A program made the translations under genes and the position numbers. The notes under the pieces are model-generated. The model was not told the origin of the DNA. It saw only the letters and a program-made list of their open reading frames with translations, and did no database searches. A DNA stretch of 53,099 nt from Microcoleus sp. AS-A8 (GTDB lineage: Bacteria; Cyanobacteriota; Cyanobacteriia; Cyanobacteriales; Coleofasciculaceae): assembly GCA_039962225.1 (NCBI GenBank), contig JAMPKV010000036.1:1-53099 (forward strand), read 5' to 3'. Shown here one piece after another: positions 25,660 to 34,530 of this stretch (positions within the stretch are counted from its first letter, which is position 1; every line of letters starts with the position of its first letter).

Positions 25660-25899
25660 ATGGAAATGAAACGCATTACTAGCTATCAAGCTTTGTGGAG
25701 ACCCCAAGATAACAAGGGACACTTTTGGTTCACTTATTTTGATGGCGAAAGAGAGCGCACCATTGATTTAGATGCAGAAAGTTTCAAGATTCTCTTAGAG
25801 ATTCTCAATACCGATAAGCCGATATTCGGTGATCATACAACCGCTTCTGTTGCCGTTCATTCCGAACCCACCGAGGTTAAGGTGGGTGCATGGGCTTAG
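25660..25899 (+). CDS. Small conserved cyanobacterial protein, paralogue 2
   Basis: A 79-aa paralogue of the product at 24767-25018. It begins MEMKRITSYQALWRPQ and shares KGHFWFTYFDG, RERT, DLDA, TDKPIFGDHTT, VAVHS, PTE and the final GAWA. Start ATG 25660 is selected by AAGGAAG eight bases upstream; the open frame extends 22 codons further with a Lys/Arg-rich, unconserved sequence that is unlikely to be translated. The function is unknown. The two copies lie about 640 bases apart with separate apparent promoters, so they may be expressed under different conditions. Confidence 0.75.
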   Translation: MEMKRITSYQALWRPQDNKGHFWFTYFDGERERTIDLDAESFKILLEILNTDKPIFGDHTTASVAVHSEPTEVKVGAWA

Positions 25900-26035
25900 C
25901 TCAACTTTCTTCCCTCAGGCCGTAGCTCTGGGAGGTATCCCTCTTCCCCAAAAGATAGAAATCAACGCGACAAAAATGTAGCTTTTGTAACCAAAGAAGC
26001 TTCTTACAAGTCGTTATGCAGAGGCTGCACAAGCC

Positions 26036-26085
26036 AAAGACGATTTAGCAGGGAACTTCGAGCATCAACAAGCTAAATCGTCTTT
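26036..26085. terminator. 14-bp inverted repeat after paralogue 2
   Basis: AAAGACGATTTAGC (26036-26049) is the exact reverse complement of GCTAAATCGTCTTT (26072-26085), with a 22-base loop. It lies about 140 bases after the paralogue 2 stop. The T-run is short (TTTTGG), so it may be a bidirectional terminator or a protein site. Confidence 0.5.
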
Positions 26086-26109
26086 TGGGGTGTTAAACGC
26101 GGCTCTTCA

Positions 26110-26361
26110 CTACTTACCGTGAGGTAAATGCTGGTTTCTAGCAGCGATTAACTTAAATACAGATGCAATTCCCAATGTTTCGGGAGAACCACAACATGAT
26201 TGAACGAGTTTGGATGAATTCGACAGAAATATAACCTTGCTAGTAGGAAGCTTATTTCGCGACGAACTGATGTCAACTTGATCATGTGTGACTTTTTCTT
26301 CAAGTAATACTTGTGTATAACTTGTATTACCTATTTGTATCTTATTGCAATTCCCTGACAT
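26110..26361 (-). CDS. Possible small orphan protein
   Basis: An open frame of 83 codons (MSGNCNKIQIGNTSYTQVLL...) in an otherwise empty stretch. It shows no recognised domain, membrane segment or signal peptide; a Cys-Cys-Gly (SCCGSPE) occurs late. No Shine-Dalgarno is visible before either in-frame ATG (26361 or 26370). It has no strong competing frame, but that alone does not prove translation. I list it only because the surrounding 650 bases (25900-26550) contain no other gene candidate. Confidence 0.22.
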   Translation of the reverse strand: MSGNCNKIQIGNTSYTQVLLEEKVTHDQVDISSSRNKLPTSKVIFLSNSSKLVQSCCGSPETLGIASVFKLIAARNQHLPHGK

Positions 26362-26550
26362 CAGCAACAAAGTTAATGCAACTTTATTAAACCTGGAATA
26401 GGTGGGAGTAGAGGCTTGAGGTAGTTTGTGGCCTGTTGCCAGTCTCTTTTAACCGGAAGAGCGAGTTGACGGTAGTCTAGGGGAGTGGCGTAACGGGCGT
26501 GTTTGCTCTCTTCTCGGCACGCCGACACTAACCCGATTCCGATAGCAACT

Positions 26551-27510
26551 ATGATCCCGAACTCTCCCCTCTCAGATTCACCTAGAACGGAAGAGATGAC
26601 AACGGCTTTACCCCCATCGCGGTTTTATACCTGGCAGGATTATCGCTGTGCCTACGAATTCTATTCCCCTAGCCAGCCAACGGCTGACTCTGGCATTCCT
26701 CTGGTATTGCTCCATCCGATTGGGGTTGGGCTATCACGCTACTTTTGGCATCGCTTCTGCCGGGAATGGCGTCAAACAGGTCATCACAATCCGATTTATA
26801 ACCCCGATTTGCTCGGATGTGGCGAGAGTGAGATGCCTCGTGCTGCTTATATTCCGTCTGATTGGGCGCTTCAGTTGCAATACTTTTTGCAGACGGTTGT
26901 GCAAAAACCGGTGATTTTGCTGGTGCAAGGTGCCGAATTACCTGTGGCGCTTGCCCTGATCCAACGACAAACAGAGCCGAATTATATTCAGGGAGTCGTG
27001 CTATCTGGCCCTCCGGCTTGGTCATTAATCACGACAGAGACTCCCGCTTGGCAACACAAACTCGCTTGGAACATCCTAGATTCTCCCGTGGGGAATGCTT
27101 TTTATCGCTATGCCCGTCGTCGTCAATTTTTGCGCTCATTTTCAGAGCGTCAGTTATTTGCTGAATCATCTCAGATCGATGCTTTATGGTTAGATACCCT
27201 GGAGAATGGTGCGGTGAATCCCGATAGCCGCTATGCCGTTTTTTCCTTCCTTGCAGGGTTTTGGCGGGAGGATTATCAGGATGCGATCGCTTCTATTGCT
27301 CAACCAACTTTAGTCGTGGTGGGAAATCAAGCATCGAGCATCAGTCGAGAGGGGAAAGCGGAAACACCAGAGGAACGCATGGCGGAGTACGTCAAGCATC
27401 TACCCCAAGGTCAGGCACGTAAAATCTTGGGTCGGAATGTTTTGCCCTATGAGTCAACGACAGAATTTGTTTCCGTTGTCGCTGAGTTTGTCAATCAGTT
27501 ACAGCGATAA
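26551..27510 (+). CDS. Alpha/beta-hydrolase-fold protein without catalytic triad
   Basis: A 319-aa protein with the alpha/beta-hydrolase layout: an oxyanion-type turn LVLLHPIGVGLSRYFWH, the DLLGCGESEMP segment, and the nucleophile-elbow strand. The elbow reads LLVQGAELP, with Ala at the position of the Ser in GHSxG. The strand-7 acid position reads VVVGNQAS (Asn) and the usual late His region reads LGRNVLPYES without His. All three catalytic positions thus seem replaced, so it is probably a non-enzymatic binding protein. The alignment was done by eye. ATG 26551 is taken as start; ATG 26596 (MTTALPPSRFYTW) is equally possible and lies closer to a GGAAG. A DUF2470 gene follows 39 bases later and may be cotranscribed. 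Confidence 0.72.
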   Translation: MIPNSPLSDSPRTEEMTTALPPSRFYTWQDYRCAYEFYSPSQPTADSGIPLVLLHPIGVGLSRYFWHRFCREWRQTGHHNPIYNPDLLGCGESEMPRAAYIPSDWALQLQYFLQTVVQKPVILLVQGAELPVALALIQRQTEPNYIQGVVLSGPPAWSLITTETPAWQHKLAWNILDSPVGNAFYRYARRRQFLRSFSERQLFAESSQIDALWLDTLENGAVNPDSRYAVFSFLAGFWREDYQDAIASIAQPTLVVVGNQASSISREGKAETPEERMAEYVKHLPQGQARKILGRNVLPYESTTEFVSVVAEFVNQLQR

Positions 27511-27549
27511 TTAACAATAAAACATAGTACTCATTAAACCCGGATAAAT

Positions 27550-27834
27550 ATGTCAGACCCATTCTCACCTGAAGTGAGTGATCGTATCTGCAAGCATATG
27601 AATGAAGACCATGCTGATGCAGTCGCTCTTTACGCTCGAATCTTTGGCAATTCCCCCGATACAGAAGGGGCACAAATGCTCTCAATTGATGCTCAAGGGA
27701 TGAATTTAGTAGCACAAGTCAAGAGTGAATGTATACCCTTACGTATTGAGTTCGACCATATTCTCAAAGATTCTGAAGATGCCCATCACACTTTAATTGA
27801 TATGGTGAAACAAGCGAGAACACGGGTAAAATAA
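27550..27834 (+). CDS. DUF2470/HugZ C-terminal-like protein
   Basis: A 94-aa protein matching the DUF2470 domain that forms the C-terminus of HugZ-type heme oxygenases and related pyridoxamine-oxidase-like proteins. The motif ICKHMNEDHADAVALYA carries the typical NEDH. It also has the core MLSIDAQGMNLVA and PLRIEFD. Here the domain stands alone, without the split-barrel flavin domain, which is common in cyanobacteria. In HugZ the histidine-bearing C-terminal segment contacts heme, so heme or tetrapyrrole handling is possible, but the stand-alone protein's function is unknown. It is probably in one transcription unit with the preceding hydrolase-like gene. A hairpin at 27876 follows. Confidence 0.82.
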   Translation: MSDPFSPEVSDRICKHMNEDHADAVALYARIFGNSPDTEGAQMLSIDAQGMNLVAQVKSECIPLRIEFDHILKDSEDAHHTLIDMVKQARTRVK

Positions 27835-27875
27835 AGCTGCCAATCGATTAGCCATTTGGAGTTCCCAGGTGTAAG

Positions 27876-27899
27876 AAAACGTTTATTTAATAACGTTTT
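27876..27899. terminator. Bidirectional hairpin between convergent genes
   Basis: AAAACGTT (27876-27883) pairs with AACGTTTT (27892-27899) across an 8-base AT loop. It lies 42 bases after the DUF2470 stop and about 58 bases beyond the holB stop on the other strand, with A/T runs on both sides. Confidence 0.6.
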
Positions 27900-27956
27900 A
27901 GAGAAGAGGCGAATGGAAATGCTTTTATAGGAAGAGGGTATTGTTGTGTCCCTACT

Positions 27957-28928
27957 TTAGTTTTTAATCAACTCTAATAAGGTGACTTCCCAGACTAATC
28001 GCGGCTGAACGTAGCTAAGGAGGTATTTTCGAGCTTGTTCTAGTTGTTGGATCATGACCGGTTGATGTTGGGACTGCCAGTAACAGTGCTGTAGATAATT
28101 CACTAACCACAGTTGAGCTTCTGTATCTAGGGTTTGGGCAATTGTCTTGGCGAGTTCTAGTGCATGGCGGGTTGATTTGGGTCGCTTTTTGACGGCTTCT
28201 AGCAAGGGTTCGGGGATCGATTGGAGTTGGGAGAAGGATGCGATCGCGTCCCCTGGACTGCCTTGAGCGATCGCCAAAATGGATGACTCACTGAGAATCG
28301 CCTCATGTCCCGTCCGCCGCAACACTTCTTCCATCTGCGACTGCGCCAGTCGATAAAACGGAATCCGCTGACATCGAGAAACGAGCGTTGGCAACAACGA
28401 CTCCGTGCTGGGTGCAATCAAAATCAATGTGCCTTGTCCCGGTTCTTCCAGCGTCTTGAGCAAGCCATTGGCGGCGGCCTCTGCCATGGTTTCTGCCTGA
28501 TCGATTACTACGATCTTTCGCGAGGCTTCCAGAGTCGAACGACTGAGAAACTGGGCTATTTCTCGGATTTGTTCCAGACGAATCTGGGGCGGTGCCTTGC
28601 GCTGAAGACCTTTTTCGGCGGCTTCCTGACGCGACAAGCGAATACCGTTATGGAGATAAGTCGGCTCCACCCAAAACACATCAGGATGGTTGCCTTGGCG
28701 CAGGCGTTTTTGTACTAATGGTTGCTTTTCAGGGGGGAGGGCTTGACAAAACAAGAGTTCTATGAATGAATTGGCTGCCATACTCCGTCCCACGCCAGGA
28801 GGGCCAGCAAACAGATAAGCAGGAGCAATGCGGTTCGTGGCGATCGCTCCCTGCAATAATGCGATCGCTTGATCTTGCCCTAAGAGGGTGGAGAAAGCCT
28901 CTGAGATGACGGGTTGATGATGAATCAT
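27957..28928 (-). CDS. holB: DNA polymerase III subunit delta'
   Basis: A 323-aa AAA+ clamp-loader subunit delta', part of the replisome complex that loads the sliding clamp. It has the family start (LLGQDQAIALLQGAI), a modified Walker A GPPGVGRSM in which Arg48 replaces the Lys (delta' does not hydrolyse ATP), the Walker B-like VVIDQAETM, LLKTLEEPGQGTLILI and the SRC motif (LVSRCQRIPF). It is shorter at the zinc region than E. coli HolB, as in other cyanobacteria. It is read from tmk (29031-29717) towards holB on the minus strand, a common pairing in bacteria. The 100-base gap contains a heptamer repeat block. Confidence 0.9.
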   Translation of the reverse strand: MIHHQPVISEAFSTLLGQDQAIALLQGAIATNRIAPAYLFAGPPGVGRSMAANSFIELLFCQALPPEKQPLVQKRLRQGNHPDVFWVEPTYLHNGIRLSRQEAAEKGLQRKAPPQIRLEQIREIAQFLSRSTLEASRKIVVIDQAETMAEAAANGLLKTLEEPGQGTLILIAPSTESLLPTLVSRCQRIPFYRLAQSQMEEVLRRTGHEAILSESSILAIAQGSPGDAIASFSQLQSIPEPLLEAVKKRPKSTRHALELAKTIAQTLDTEAQLWLVNYLQHCYWQSQHQPVMIQQLEQARKYLLSYVQPRLVWEVTLLELIKN

Positions 28929-29020
28929 TGGCTCACAGAGTTGAAGGCTGTTCGCGTAGCGTTCCCCGCAGGGGTAGGTCGAAGTTTAGAGGCACAACGT
29001 TTAAGTTACCAACCTTTAAA

Positions 29021-29053
29021 CCATTACCCATTACCCATTACCCATTACCCATT
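29021..29053. repeat. Short tandem heptamer repeat overlapping the tmk end
   Basis: The heptamer TTACCCA/ATTACCC is repeated about four and a half times between 29021 and 29053. Such short tandemly repeated heptamers are a known feature of cyanobacterial genomes. The array runs into the tmk coding region and supplies its last codons and stop. Confidence 0.85.
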
Positions 29054-29717
29054 CTCTCAATCGTTGACGTAAAATCTCTTGAATCGCCAAATGCACCTCG
29101 TCCTCACTTCGACTCGCATCAATCCTGACAATTCGTTGGGGATAGGATGCGGCTAATTGGGCAAATCCCTGCTGTACCCGCTGGTGAAAGGCTAAGTCGG
29201 CTTGCTCCATGCGGTCGGCGCTGCCCCGCAGTCGAGCTCGTTTTAACCCAATTTCGGCGTCAATATCCAGCCAGAGGGTCAAGTCACTTTCCAATCCGCC
29301 GGTTGCAATTTGGTTCAGTTGCTCGATTAAGGTTAGGTCAAGACCGCGTCCGTAACCTTGGTAAGCGACCGTAGAATCCGTGTAGCGATCGCACAAAATA
29401 ATCGCGCCTAATTTTAATTGAGGATTGAGCAATTCCTCAACATGTTGAGCACGGTCTGCGGCGTACATCAACAATTCTGCCCGGTCTTCAATCGATTGCC
29501 CTGTAGGGTTCGTCCCTGCATCTAATAATAATTGACGTAGCTCTAAACCCAATGGTGTTCCACCCGGTTCTCTGGTGACGACAATCGGTGTAATTCTTTC
29601 ACCCTCTCCAAAACGTTCTGCTAAACCAATTGCTTCCAACCATTGTGAACATCTTTGGAGTTGGGTTGTTTTGCCACTCCCCTCCACTCCCTCAAATACA
29701 ATTAACTTCCCACGCAT
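29031..29717 (-). CDS. tmk: Thymidylate kinase
   Basis: A 228-aa kinase converting dTMP to dTDP in the cytoplasm. The P-loop is FEGVEGSGKTTQ at about 9-20, the TMP/DR motif is VTREPGGTPLG, the substrate loop contains DRYTDSTVAYQGYGRGLD, and the lid follows LWLDIDAEIGLKRARLRG. The length is normal apart from the end. The start is ATG 29717; the preceding codon is GTG. The last residues (WVMGNG) and the TAA stop are encoded by the heptamer repeat at 29021-29053, so the C-terminus has been rewritten by repeat growth. The enzyme lid and core are untouched. It lies upstream of holB on the same strand. Confidence 0.93.
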   Translation of the reverse strand: MRGKLIVFEGVEGSGKTTQLQRCSQWLEAIGLAERFGEGERITPIVVTREPGGTPLGLELRQLLLDAGTNPTGQSIEDRAELLMYAADRAQHVEELLNPQLKLGAIILCDRYTDSTVAYQGYGRGLDLTLIEQLNQIATGGLESDLTLWLDIDAEIGLKRARLRGSADRMEQADLAFHQRVQQGFAQLAASYPQRIVRIDASRSEDEVHLAIQEILRQRLREWVMGNG

Positions 29718-29966
29718 CACTCAATCCGGGCTTACCCCTGCTGTGTTATAACGACTGAGTCTTTTTTTACCTTTGTTTAAGGTTTCCCCAGCCTCATGAC
29801 ACTTGTAGGATACAATTTTTTGATTCTTTTGATCCGGATGAACCCTTAAGATGCTGGTAGCTGATCATAGTGGAGCATCGGTTTTTCATTTGACACTCCT
29901 ATCATGAGCTTTTACATAGGTTCGATATGATAAGAAGGTCTAGCTATCTGACGCCCAGGGTTATAT

Positions 29967-30314
29967 ATGGCTCGCTACACTTGTTCGTTTACTGTTGCAA
30001 TTTCCTTCGAGTACCTCCAGTCATCACTGATTGAGTTGCTGCAATCGTGCAATTTCGACATTATTTATGACACTGGAGACTACATCATGGCACGGGAATT
30101 TCCTGGTCGTGTCTCTTTTGCTAAGTTGGTAACGGTGGAAGTGTTGATTGACAAATCAACCGCAACCTCCCAAGAAGTGCGGATGAATTTTGTGATCAAA
30201 AACGAAGAGTTACCTCTCCAAGTTGATAATCACTGCCACCAAATGTTCAATATGGTGCAAGAAGCTGTGGCGGAAAATCGCTATTGGCAACTCGTGGAAA
30301 CTATTGCCGGATAA
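29967..30314 (+). CDS. Conserved cyanobacterial hypothetical protein
   Basis: A 115-aa protein that I do not recognise by function. It begins ARYTCSFTVAISFEYLQSS and has a mixed alpha/beta pattern: two beta hairpins (YDTGDYIMAREFPGRVSFA, KLVTVEVLIDKS) and a long C-terminal helix (HQMFNMVQEAVAENRYWQLV). No signal peptide or membrane segment is evident. It reads like a small globular domain of a family restricted to cyanobacteria, since it is clearly coding and sits in the usual tmk/FHA neighbourhood. It is transcribed away from tmk; the 249-base gap includes AT-rich promoter-like DNA. Confidence 0.75.
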   Translation: MARYTCSFTVAISFEYLQSSLIELLQSCNFDIIYDTGDYIMAREFPGRVSFAKLVTVEVLIDKSTATSQEVRMNFVIKNEELPLQVDNHCHQMFNMVQEAVAENRYWQLVETIAG

Positions 30315-30349
30315 TTCCTAACTGTTTTGTCAACCTATCAACGGTCTAC

Positions 30350-30793
30350 TTACTCCCAAGAACTTATTTCTTCTGGGTCCCCAATCATCATGCCCGGACT
30401 AATCAGGGTGATGTCAAACTCATCGGGTGGCCCAGTCGGATTGGGATCGTTTCTTTTAAGTAAGTAATATCTGGCACTCACCTGCGGCCCGAAAACGACT
30501 TCATCCTCATCTTGGAGATCGTGGGCGGGAAGTTTGCGACCATTAATTAACAGTCCATTGGCACTTGGCTTACCTTTGAGATTGCCATCGACAATCCGGT
30601 AATAGGGGCTACCATCCTCTTGTTGTCTTCGGACTAAAGTCGCGTGTTGGCGCGAGACAAATTGGGAGAAGAGGCGGATATCACACTTGGGATCTCTGCC
30701 GATGGAATAGACTGCCTCTTCCAAGGGGAATTCTTTGCGTCCCTTGTCGTCTTCAATAATCAATAAATGGTGGTGTTGTTGTTGTCCAGCCAT
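30350..30793 (-). CDS. FHA-domain protein
   Basis: A 147-aa protein that is essentially one forkhead-associated domain, which binds phosphothreonine peptides. Key motifs are present: YSIGRDPKCDIRL (the GR of strand 3-4 loop), SRQHATLV (the SxxH motif), and the NG pair in PSANGLLINGRKL. FHA proteins are usually partners of Ser/Thr kinases of the Hanks type, none of which is in this window. Start ATG 30793 (MAGQQQHHHLLIIED) is preferred; a longer frame to 30865 reads through unconserved sequence. The C-terminal tail (about 110-147) is acidic. It is convergent with the conserved hypothetical gene at 29967-30314. Confidence 0.87.
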   Translation of the reverse strand: MAGQQQHHHLLIIEDDKGRKEFPLEEAVYSIGRDPKCDIRLFSQFVSRQHATLVRRQQEDGSPYYRIVDGNLKGKPSANGLLINGRKLPAHDLQDEDEVVFGPQVSARYYLLKRNDPNPTGPPDEFDITLISPGMMIGDPEEISSWE

Positions 30794-31101
30794 TGAAAAA
30801 TTGTGATAAAGAGTGCAGTGGGTTGTGGGAAAGCTGTGGCTTACTCCCAGTGACACATCTCTCAACCCGCTATCCTTGACTTGTGGAAGATGAGGATTGC
30901 AGGCTCTGAATGTGGCATTCCATCAATCATCATAAGCACTCATGGCACTGAGCGGAAAAATGCCACTGTTAAAACTTTCCTAGATGGCGAAGAGGGTAAA
31001 AATGATGAGGTTGCTCTGACTCGTGCCAGGTTTTGAGAATTGTCAATTTTCTATTGTCGCATAATAAGCTACAGCTCCTCATCAATAGTCAAAGGCGATG
31101 G

Positions 31102-33609
31102 CTAACGGAGTCCTCCGTTTGACTTGCCCTTGAAGGCGCGACGCAGTAAGAGTGAGTTCGTCACCACACTCACCGAGCTAAACGCCATGAAAGCACCAGC
31201 CGCCGCAGGACTCAGGGCAATTCCCAATCCTGGGAGAAACACACCACAGGCCGCCGGTATTCCCAGGGCATTGTAGCCAAACGCCCAAAATAAATTTTGC
31301 CGAATCTTGTTGAAGGTTGTCCGTGCCAACTCAATGGACTCCACCACATCCAGTAAACGAACATCTTGAGGACGGGTGGCACTGACACGCATTAAAATAA
31401 TCCCTGCTGTTTCCCTCGCCACATCCGTGCCGACATGTAAGGAAATGCCAACATCGGCTTGAGCTAAAGCGGGGCCATCATTAATGCCATCTCCCACCAT
31501 GGCGACACGACGTCCCTCGGATTGGAGCGTTTGAATCGCAGCCGCTTTACCATTCGGACGAACCCCAGCCAGCACATGATCAGGGTGGATTGAGAGTTGT
31601 TGCGCGATCGCGGTTGCCGAGTCAAGTTGGTCGCCCGTCATTAACATCACGCGGAATCCCAGTGATTTAAGGCGTTCTACGGTTTCTTTGGCATCAGGTC
31701 TAAGAACATCACGGGCAGCGAGTACTCCAGCTAGAACACCATCAACGGCGACGTAAACCACCGTTTTACCCGCATCTGCCAAGACTCGAACCTGGTGATC
31801 AACCGTGTCACTCATCTTAATGCCTTGCTGAGCTAACCAGTCGGCATTCCCCAGCCATACCCGTCGATTTTCCACCATTGCCGATATCCCTAAACCGGGT
31901 TCGGTGTAAAAATCTTGAGCCTCTAACAGCGGTAGTTCTTGCTGGTGGGCTGTCGTGCGAATGGCTGATGCGAGGGGATGAGAGGTGCCCGTTTCGGCAG
32001 CAGCAGCCCATTGCAGTAGCTTTGTGGCTGACGATGGAGTCAGCAGGGTGTCCCCGTGACCGTTACTATGGCATTCGTTACCCTCAAACAACCCCGATTC
32101 AATCCATGGCAGGCAATCCGTCACTGTGGGTTGACCCGTGGTGAGGGTGCCTGTTTTATCAAAAACAACAGTATCTAGCTGATGGGCACGCTCTAAAATG
32201 TCGCCGCCTTTGATTAAAATGCCCCGTTCTGCGCCCAGCGTCGTCCCGACTAAAATCGCGGTTGGTGTCGCCAGTCCTAAGGCACAGGGACAAGCAATCA
32301 CTAAAACGGCGATCGCTAGTTTCAAACTCAACAGCAAAGGAGAGGTCGATGTCGGTTGAGCCATTCCGTGTCCCATCATGTCCGCCATTGGGGATAAGAC
32401 ATGAGGCCAGATTTTTGTGCCAGCAAGGTACCAAAAGAGGAAGGTTAGGGATGCGATCGCCAACACGCCATAGGTAAAATATCCGGCTACTGTATCGGCG
32501 AGTTTCTGTACTGGTGCCTTACGAGTTTGAGCTTCTTCAACGAGGGCGACAATCTGGGCTAACGTGGTTTCTTCACCCGTGCGAGTGGCCTTCAGTGCGA
32601 TCGCACCGGACTGGTTCAAGGTACCCGCCGTTATGGGGTCTCCGGGTTGCTTCAAGACTGGGATCGGTTCCCCTGTCAGCATCGACTCATCCACCAAAGA
32701 CTGACCCGTCATCACCTCACCGTCTACAGGTACCTTTTCCCCAGGCAACACCCGTAACCACTCTCCCACCCGGACTTGCTCGACGGGAATTTCGATTCCT
32801 AGTTGTTCAATTTCTCCCTTACCCTTGCTAGGGGAGGTAGCGGTTGATGTGGATTTGCCGATTAAACGCGCTACCTTGGGCTGGAGTGCCAACAATGACT
32901 CAAACGCCGAGGCGGCACGTCGTCTTGCGCGTTGCTCTAAGGTACGACCCAAGAGGATAAAGCCTAACATCATCACTGGTTCGTCGAAGAAGCAATCCCA
33001 TCCCAGTTGGGGAAAGAATAAGGCGACACAACTTGCCGTGTAAGCGGTGAGTGCCCCCAACCCTACTAATGTGTTCATGTTCGGGGCTTGATGCCATAAA
33101 CCCTTCCAGCCATCGATGATAATGGGACGCCCTGGCCCTAGTAACGCCAGAGTTGCCAGTCCCCAGTGGAACCAGATATTACTCAACACCGGCAGCATCG
33201 GCGCATCCATCCAATGACCGATATGCCCGATGAGGGAGAGGAAGATTAGGACGGTGGCGATCGCTAATCGACGAACTTGCTCTCTAGCTTCTTGTTGGTG
33301 TCTCTCGGCAGGGGTTCGGGTATCCTCTGTTGCAGGCATCTTGCCTGCTTGAGCGCGGGGTTGAGAGGGAAAACCTTTAGCTGTTAACTGTTGTGCGATT
33401 GAGGTTGGATCAACGGTACCCGTTTCGCATTCGACAACTGCCACCTCAGTAACCAAATTGACGCGGGCGGAAACAACGCCGGGATGCTGGCTCAGTTGAC
33501 GTTCCACAATACTGACACAGCCTGCACATCTCATGCCTGTAACGTCCAGAGCGATCGTCTCTACCGATGACGTTGGTGTTGTTGGGGCAATATCTGGGGT
33601 AACTTGCAT
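31102..33609 (-). CDS. Copper-translocating P-type ATPase (CtaA/PacS type)
   Basis: An 835-aa P1B-type ATPase. An N-terminal heavy-metal-associated domain carries the metal site GMRCAGC (25-31). After a linker come the eight-helix membrane domain, the ion-binding CPC in [13 protein letters not shown], the actuator TGEPIPV, the phosphorylation site FDKTGTLT and the hinge [16 protein letters not shown]. The CPC site and HMA domain define a Cu+/Ag+ pump. In cyanobacteria CtaA imports copper across the plasma membrane and PacS passes it into the thylakoid for plastocyanin; I cannot separate the two from sequence. A Met/His-rich extracytoplasmic loop ([12 protein letters not shown]) may collect copper. 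ATG 33609 is chosen; the frame upstream is unconserved. Confidence 0.93.
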   Translation of the reverse strand: MQVTPDIAPTTPTSSVETIALDVTGMRCAGCVSIVERQLSQHPGVVSARVNLVTEVAVVECETGTVDPTSIAQQLTAKGFPSQPRAQAGKMPATEDTRTPAERHQQEAREQVRRLAIATVLIFLSLIGHIGHWMDAPMLPVLSNIWFHWGLATLALLGPGRPIIIDGWKGLWHQAPNMNTLVGLGALTAYTASCVALFFPQLGWDCFFDEPVMMLGFILLGRTLEQRARRRAASAFESLLALQPKVARLIGKSTSTATSPSKGKGEIEQLGIEIPVEQVRVGEWLRVLPGEKVPVDGEVMTGQSLVDESMLTGEPIPVLKQPGDPITAGTLNQSGAIALKATRTGEETTLAQIVALVEEAQTRKAPVQKLADTVAGYFTYGVLAIASLTFLFWYLAGTKIWPHVLSPMADMMGHGMAQPTSTSPLLLSLKLAIAVLVIACPCALGLATPTAILVGTTLGAERGILIKGGDILERAHQLDTVVFDKTGTLTTGQPTVTDCLPWIESGLFEGNECHSNGHGDTLLTPSSATKLLQWAAAAETGTSHPLASAIRTTAHQQELPLLEAQDFYTEPGLGISAMVENRRVWLGNADWLAQQGIKMSDTVDHQVRVLADAGKTVVYVAVDGVLAGVLAARDVLRPDAKETVERLKSLGFRVMLMTGDQLDSATAIAQQLSIHPDHVLAGVRPNGKAAAIQTLQSEGRRVAMVGDGINDGPALAQADVGISLHVGTDVARETAGIILMRVSATRPQDVRLLDVVESIELARTTFNKIRQNLFWAFGYNALGIPAACGVFLPGLGIALSPAAAGAFMAFSSVSVVTNSLLLRRAFKGKSNGGLR

Positions 33610-33762
33610 ACAAAAGTCAACAACTTTGATAATTCTTAATGCTGCTCGGCGCTTAATCGCAAGGTACGCCTCTATGTGTGAGCCTATGCGAAACACCGCC
33701 CAGTTTAATCTATCGTAGAGCTCCTAAGAAAATAGCAGGAGGCAGGGGAAGATTTATCGTTT

Positions 33763-33787
33763 CAACTTAACCCCTCGAATTGAGGGG
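33763..33787. repeat. Repeat copy shared with the glcF end, with hairpin
   Basis: The 21 bases at 33763-33783 are identical to 37885-37905, which encode the C-terminus of GlcF. In this copy the sequence continues as a small palindrome CCCCTC-gaatt-GAGGGG (33771-33787). The rest of 33610-33887 holds two HIP1 octamers and no gene. Confidence 0.7.
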
Positions 33788-33887
33788 TACATCCGAGGGA
33801 TTGAAGGCGTAAGAGATGCGATCGCGTTTTCTGTTGTGTGCGATCGCCTACGGCACCAGCAAAGCTGATCGCACTCCCTTGAAAGCT

Positions 33888-34286
33888 CTACTCAAACAAT
33901 GCAGCAGGGGAGATGTGGAAGAAAGCAGCCAGTTCTTTTATGTGACTAGCTGTGAGTTCTCGTTTTCCATTGAGGATATCTAAAACAATAGATTCAGATT
34001 GGCAGATGGAGGTTAAATCTTTTGGCTGAAGATTGGATTCCTCTAGCAAGGCTTTGAGGAGTTCAACACCCTTTATAACAGGCATTGGCTCGTTTTTGTC
34101 TTCATAATCATAGACGAGAGTGCCAAGTACCTTAAGGTAGTCGCGATCGTCTTGCGTGAGCTTGCCCTTATCCAAAATAGAATTAATCTGATTCTGGGTA
34201 GCGACTAACTCAGCATCATTGGTAATTGGACGTGGGGTAAAAGAGGTGTACCTCCGTTGTATTTTAGGGAAAGTACCTGTAAGCAT
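33888..34286 (-). CDS. HigA-like helix-turn-helix antitoxin
   Basis: A 132-aa protein resembling the HigA-type antitoxins that have a long N-terminal part before the helix-turn-helix. The N-terminal region contains ITNDAELVATQNQINSILDK and LTQDDRDYLKVLGTLVYDYE. The C-terminal XRE-like helix-turn-helix reads LLEESNLQPKDLTSI, SESIVLDILNGKRELT and HIKELAAFFHISPAALF. Such proteins repress their own operon and neutralise a RelE/HigB toxin. ATG 34286 is preferred: it follows AGGAAAG and makes the gene overlap the toxin end by 23 bases; the frame extends to 34328. Its position downstream of both an antitoxin-like gene and the toxin makes it the third member of the module. Confidence 0.8.
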   Translation of the reverse strand: MLTGTFPKIQRRYTSFTPRPITNDAELVATQNQINSILDKGKLTQDDRDYLKVLGTLVYDYEDKNEPMPVIKGVELLKALLEESNLQPKDLTSICQSESIVLDILNGKRELTASHIKELAAFFHISPAALFE

Positions 34287-34530
34287 CTTTCCTATGGAGG
34301 ACTCTAACAAAAATGACTGTATCCTCATTTACTGTAATACCAATTCTGTAGTCTCCGACTCGGATACGATAATAAGCACCGTCTCCTTTGAGTTTCTTGA
34401 TATTCGTTACCTCACTTAAATTTTCGGCAGTTTCCACTTCTTCAATGACTGCCGTAATTCTTTGCAGTAATGTGACATCCCGAATACTGCCTAAATCTTT
34501 CTCAAAGCTTTTTCTAAACTCTACGTTCAT
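34264..34530 (-). CDS. RelE/ParE-superfamily toxin
   Basis: An 88-aa protein of the RelE/ParE/HigB fold: MNVEFRKSFEKDLGSI, IKKLKGDGAYYRIRVGDYR and the end FVRVLHRKDAYRYFP. The pattern YRIRVGDYRI...VLHRKxxY is typical of RelE-type mRNA interferases. The Arg/His/Tyr residues near the end are candidate catalytic residues. It overlaps the upstream antitoxin by 4 bases (ATGA type) and the downstream HigA-like gene by 23 bases, so the three are translated as one coupled unit. RelE (ribosome-dependent RNase) and ParE (gyrase poison) cannot be told apart by sequence alone; the lysine/arginine pattern favours RelE. Confidence 0.85.
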   Translation of the reverse strand: MNVEFRKSFEKDLGSIRDVTLLQRITAVIEEVETAENLSEVTNIKKLKGDGAYYRIRVGDYRIGITVNEDTVIFVRVLHRKDAYRYFP

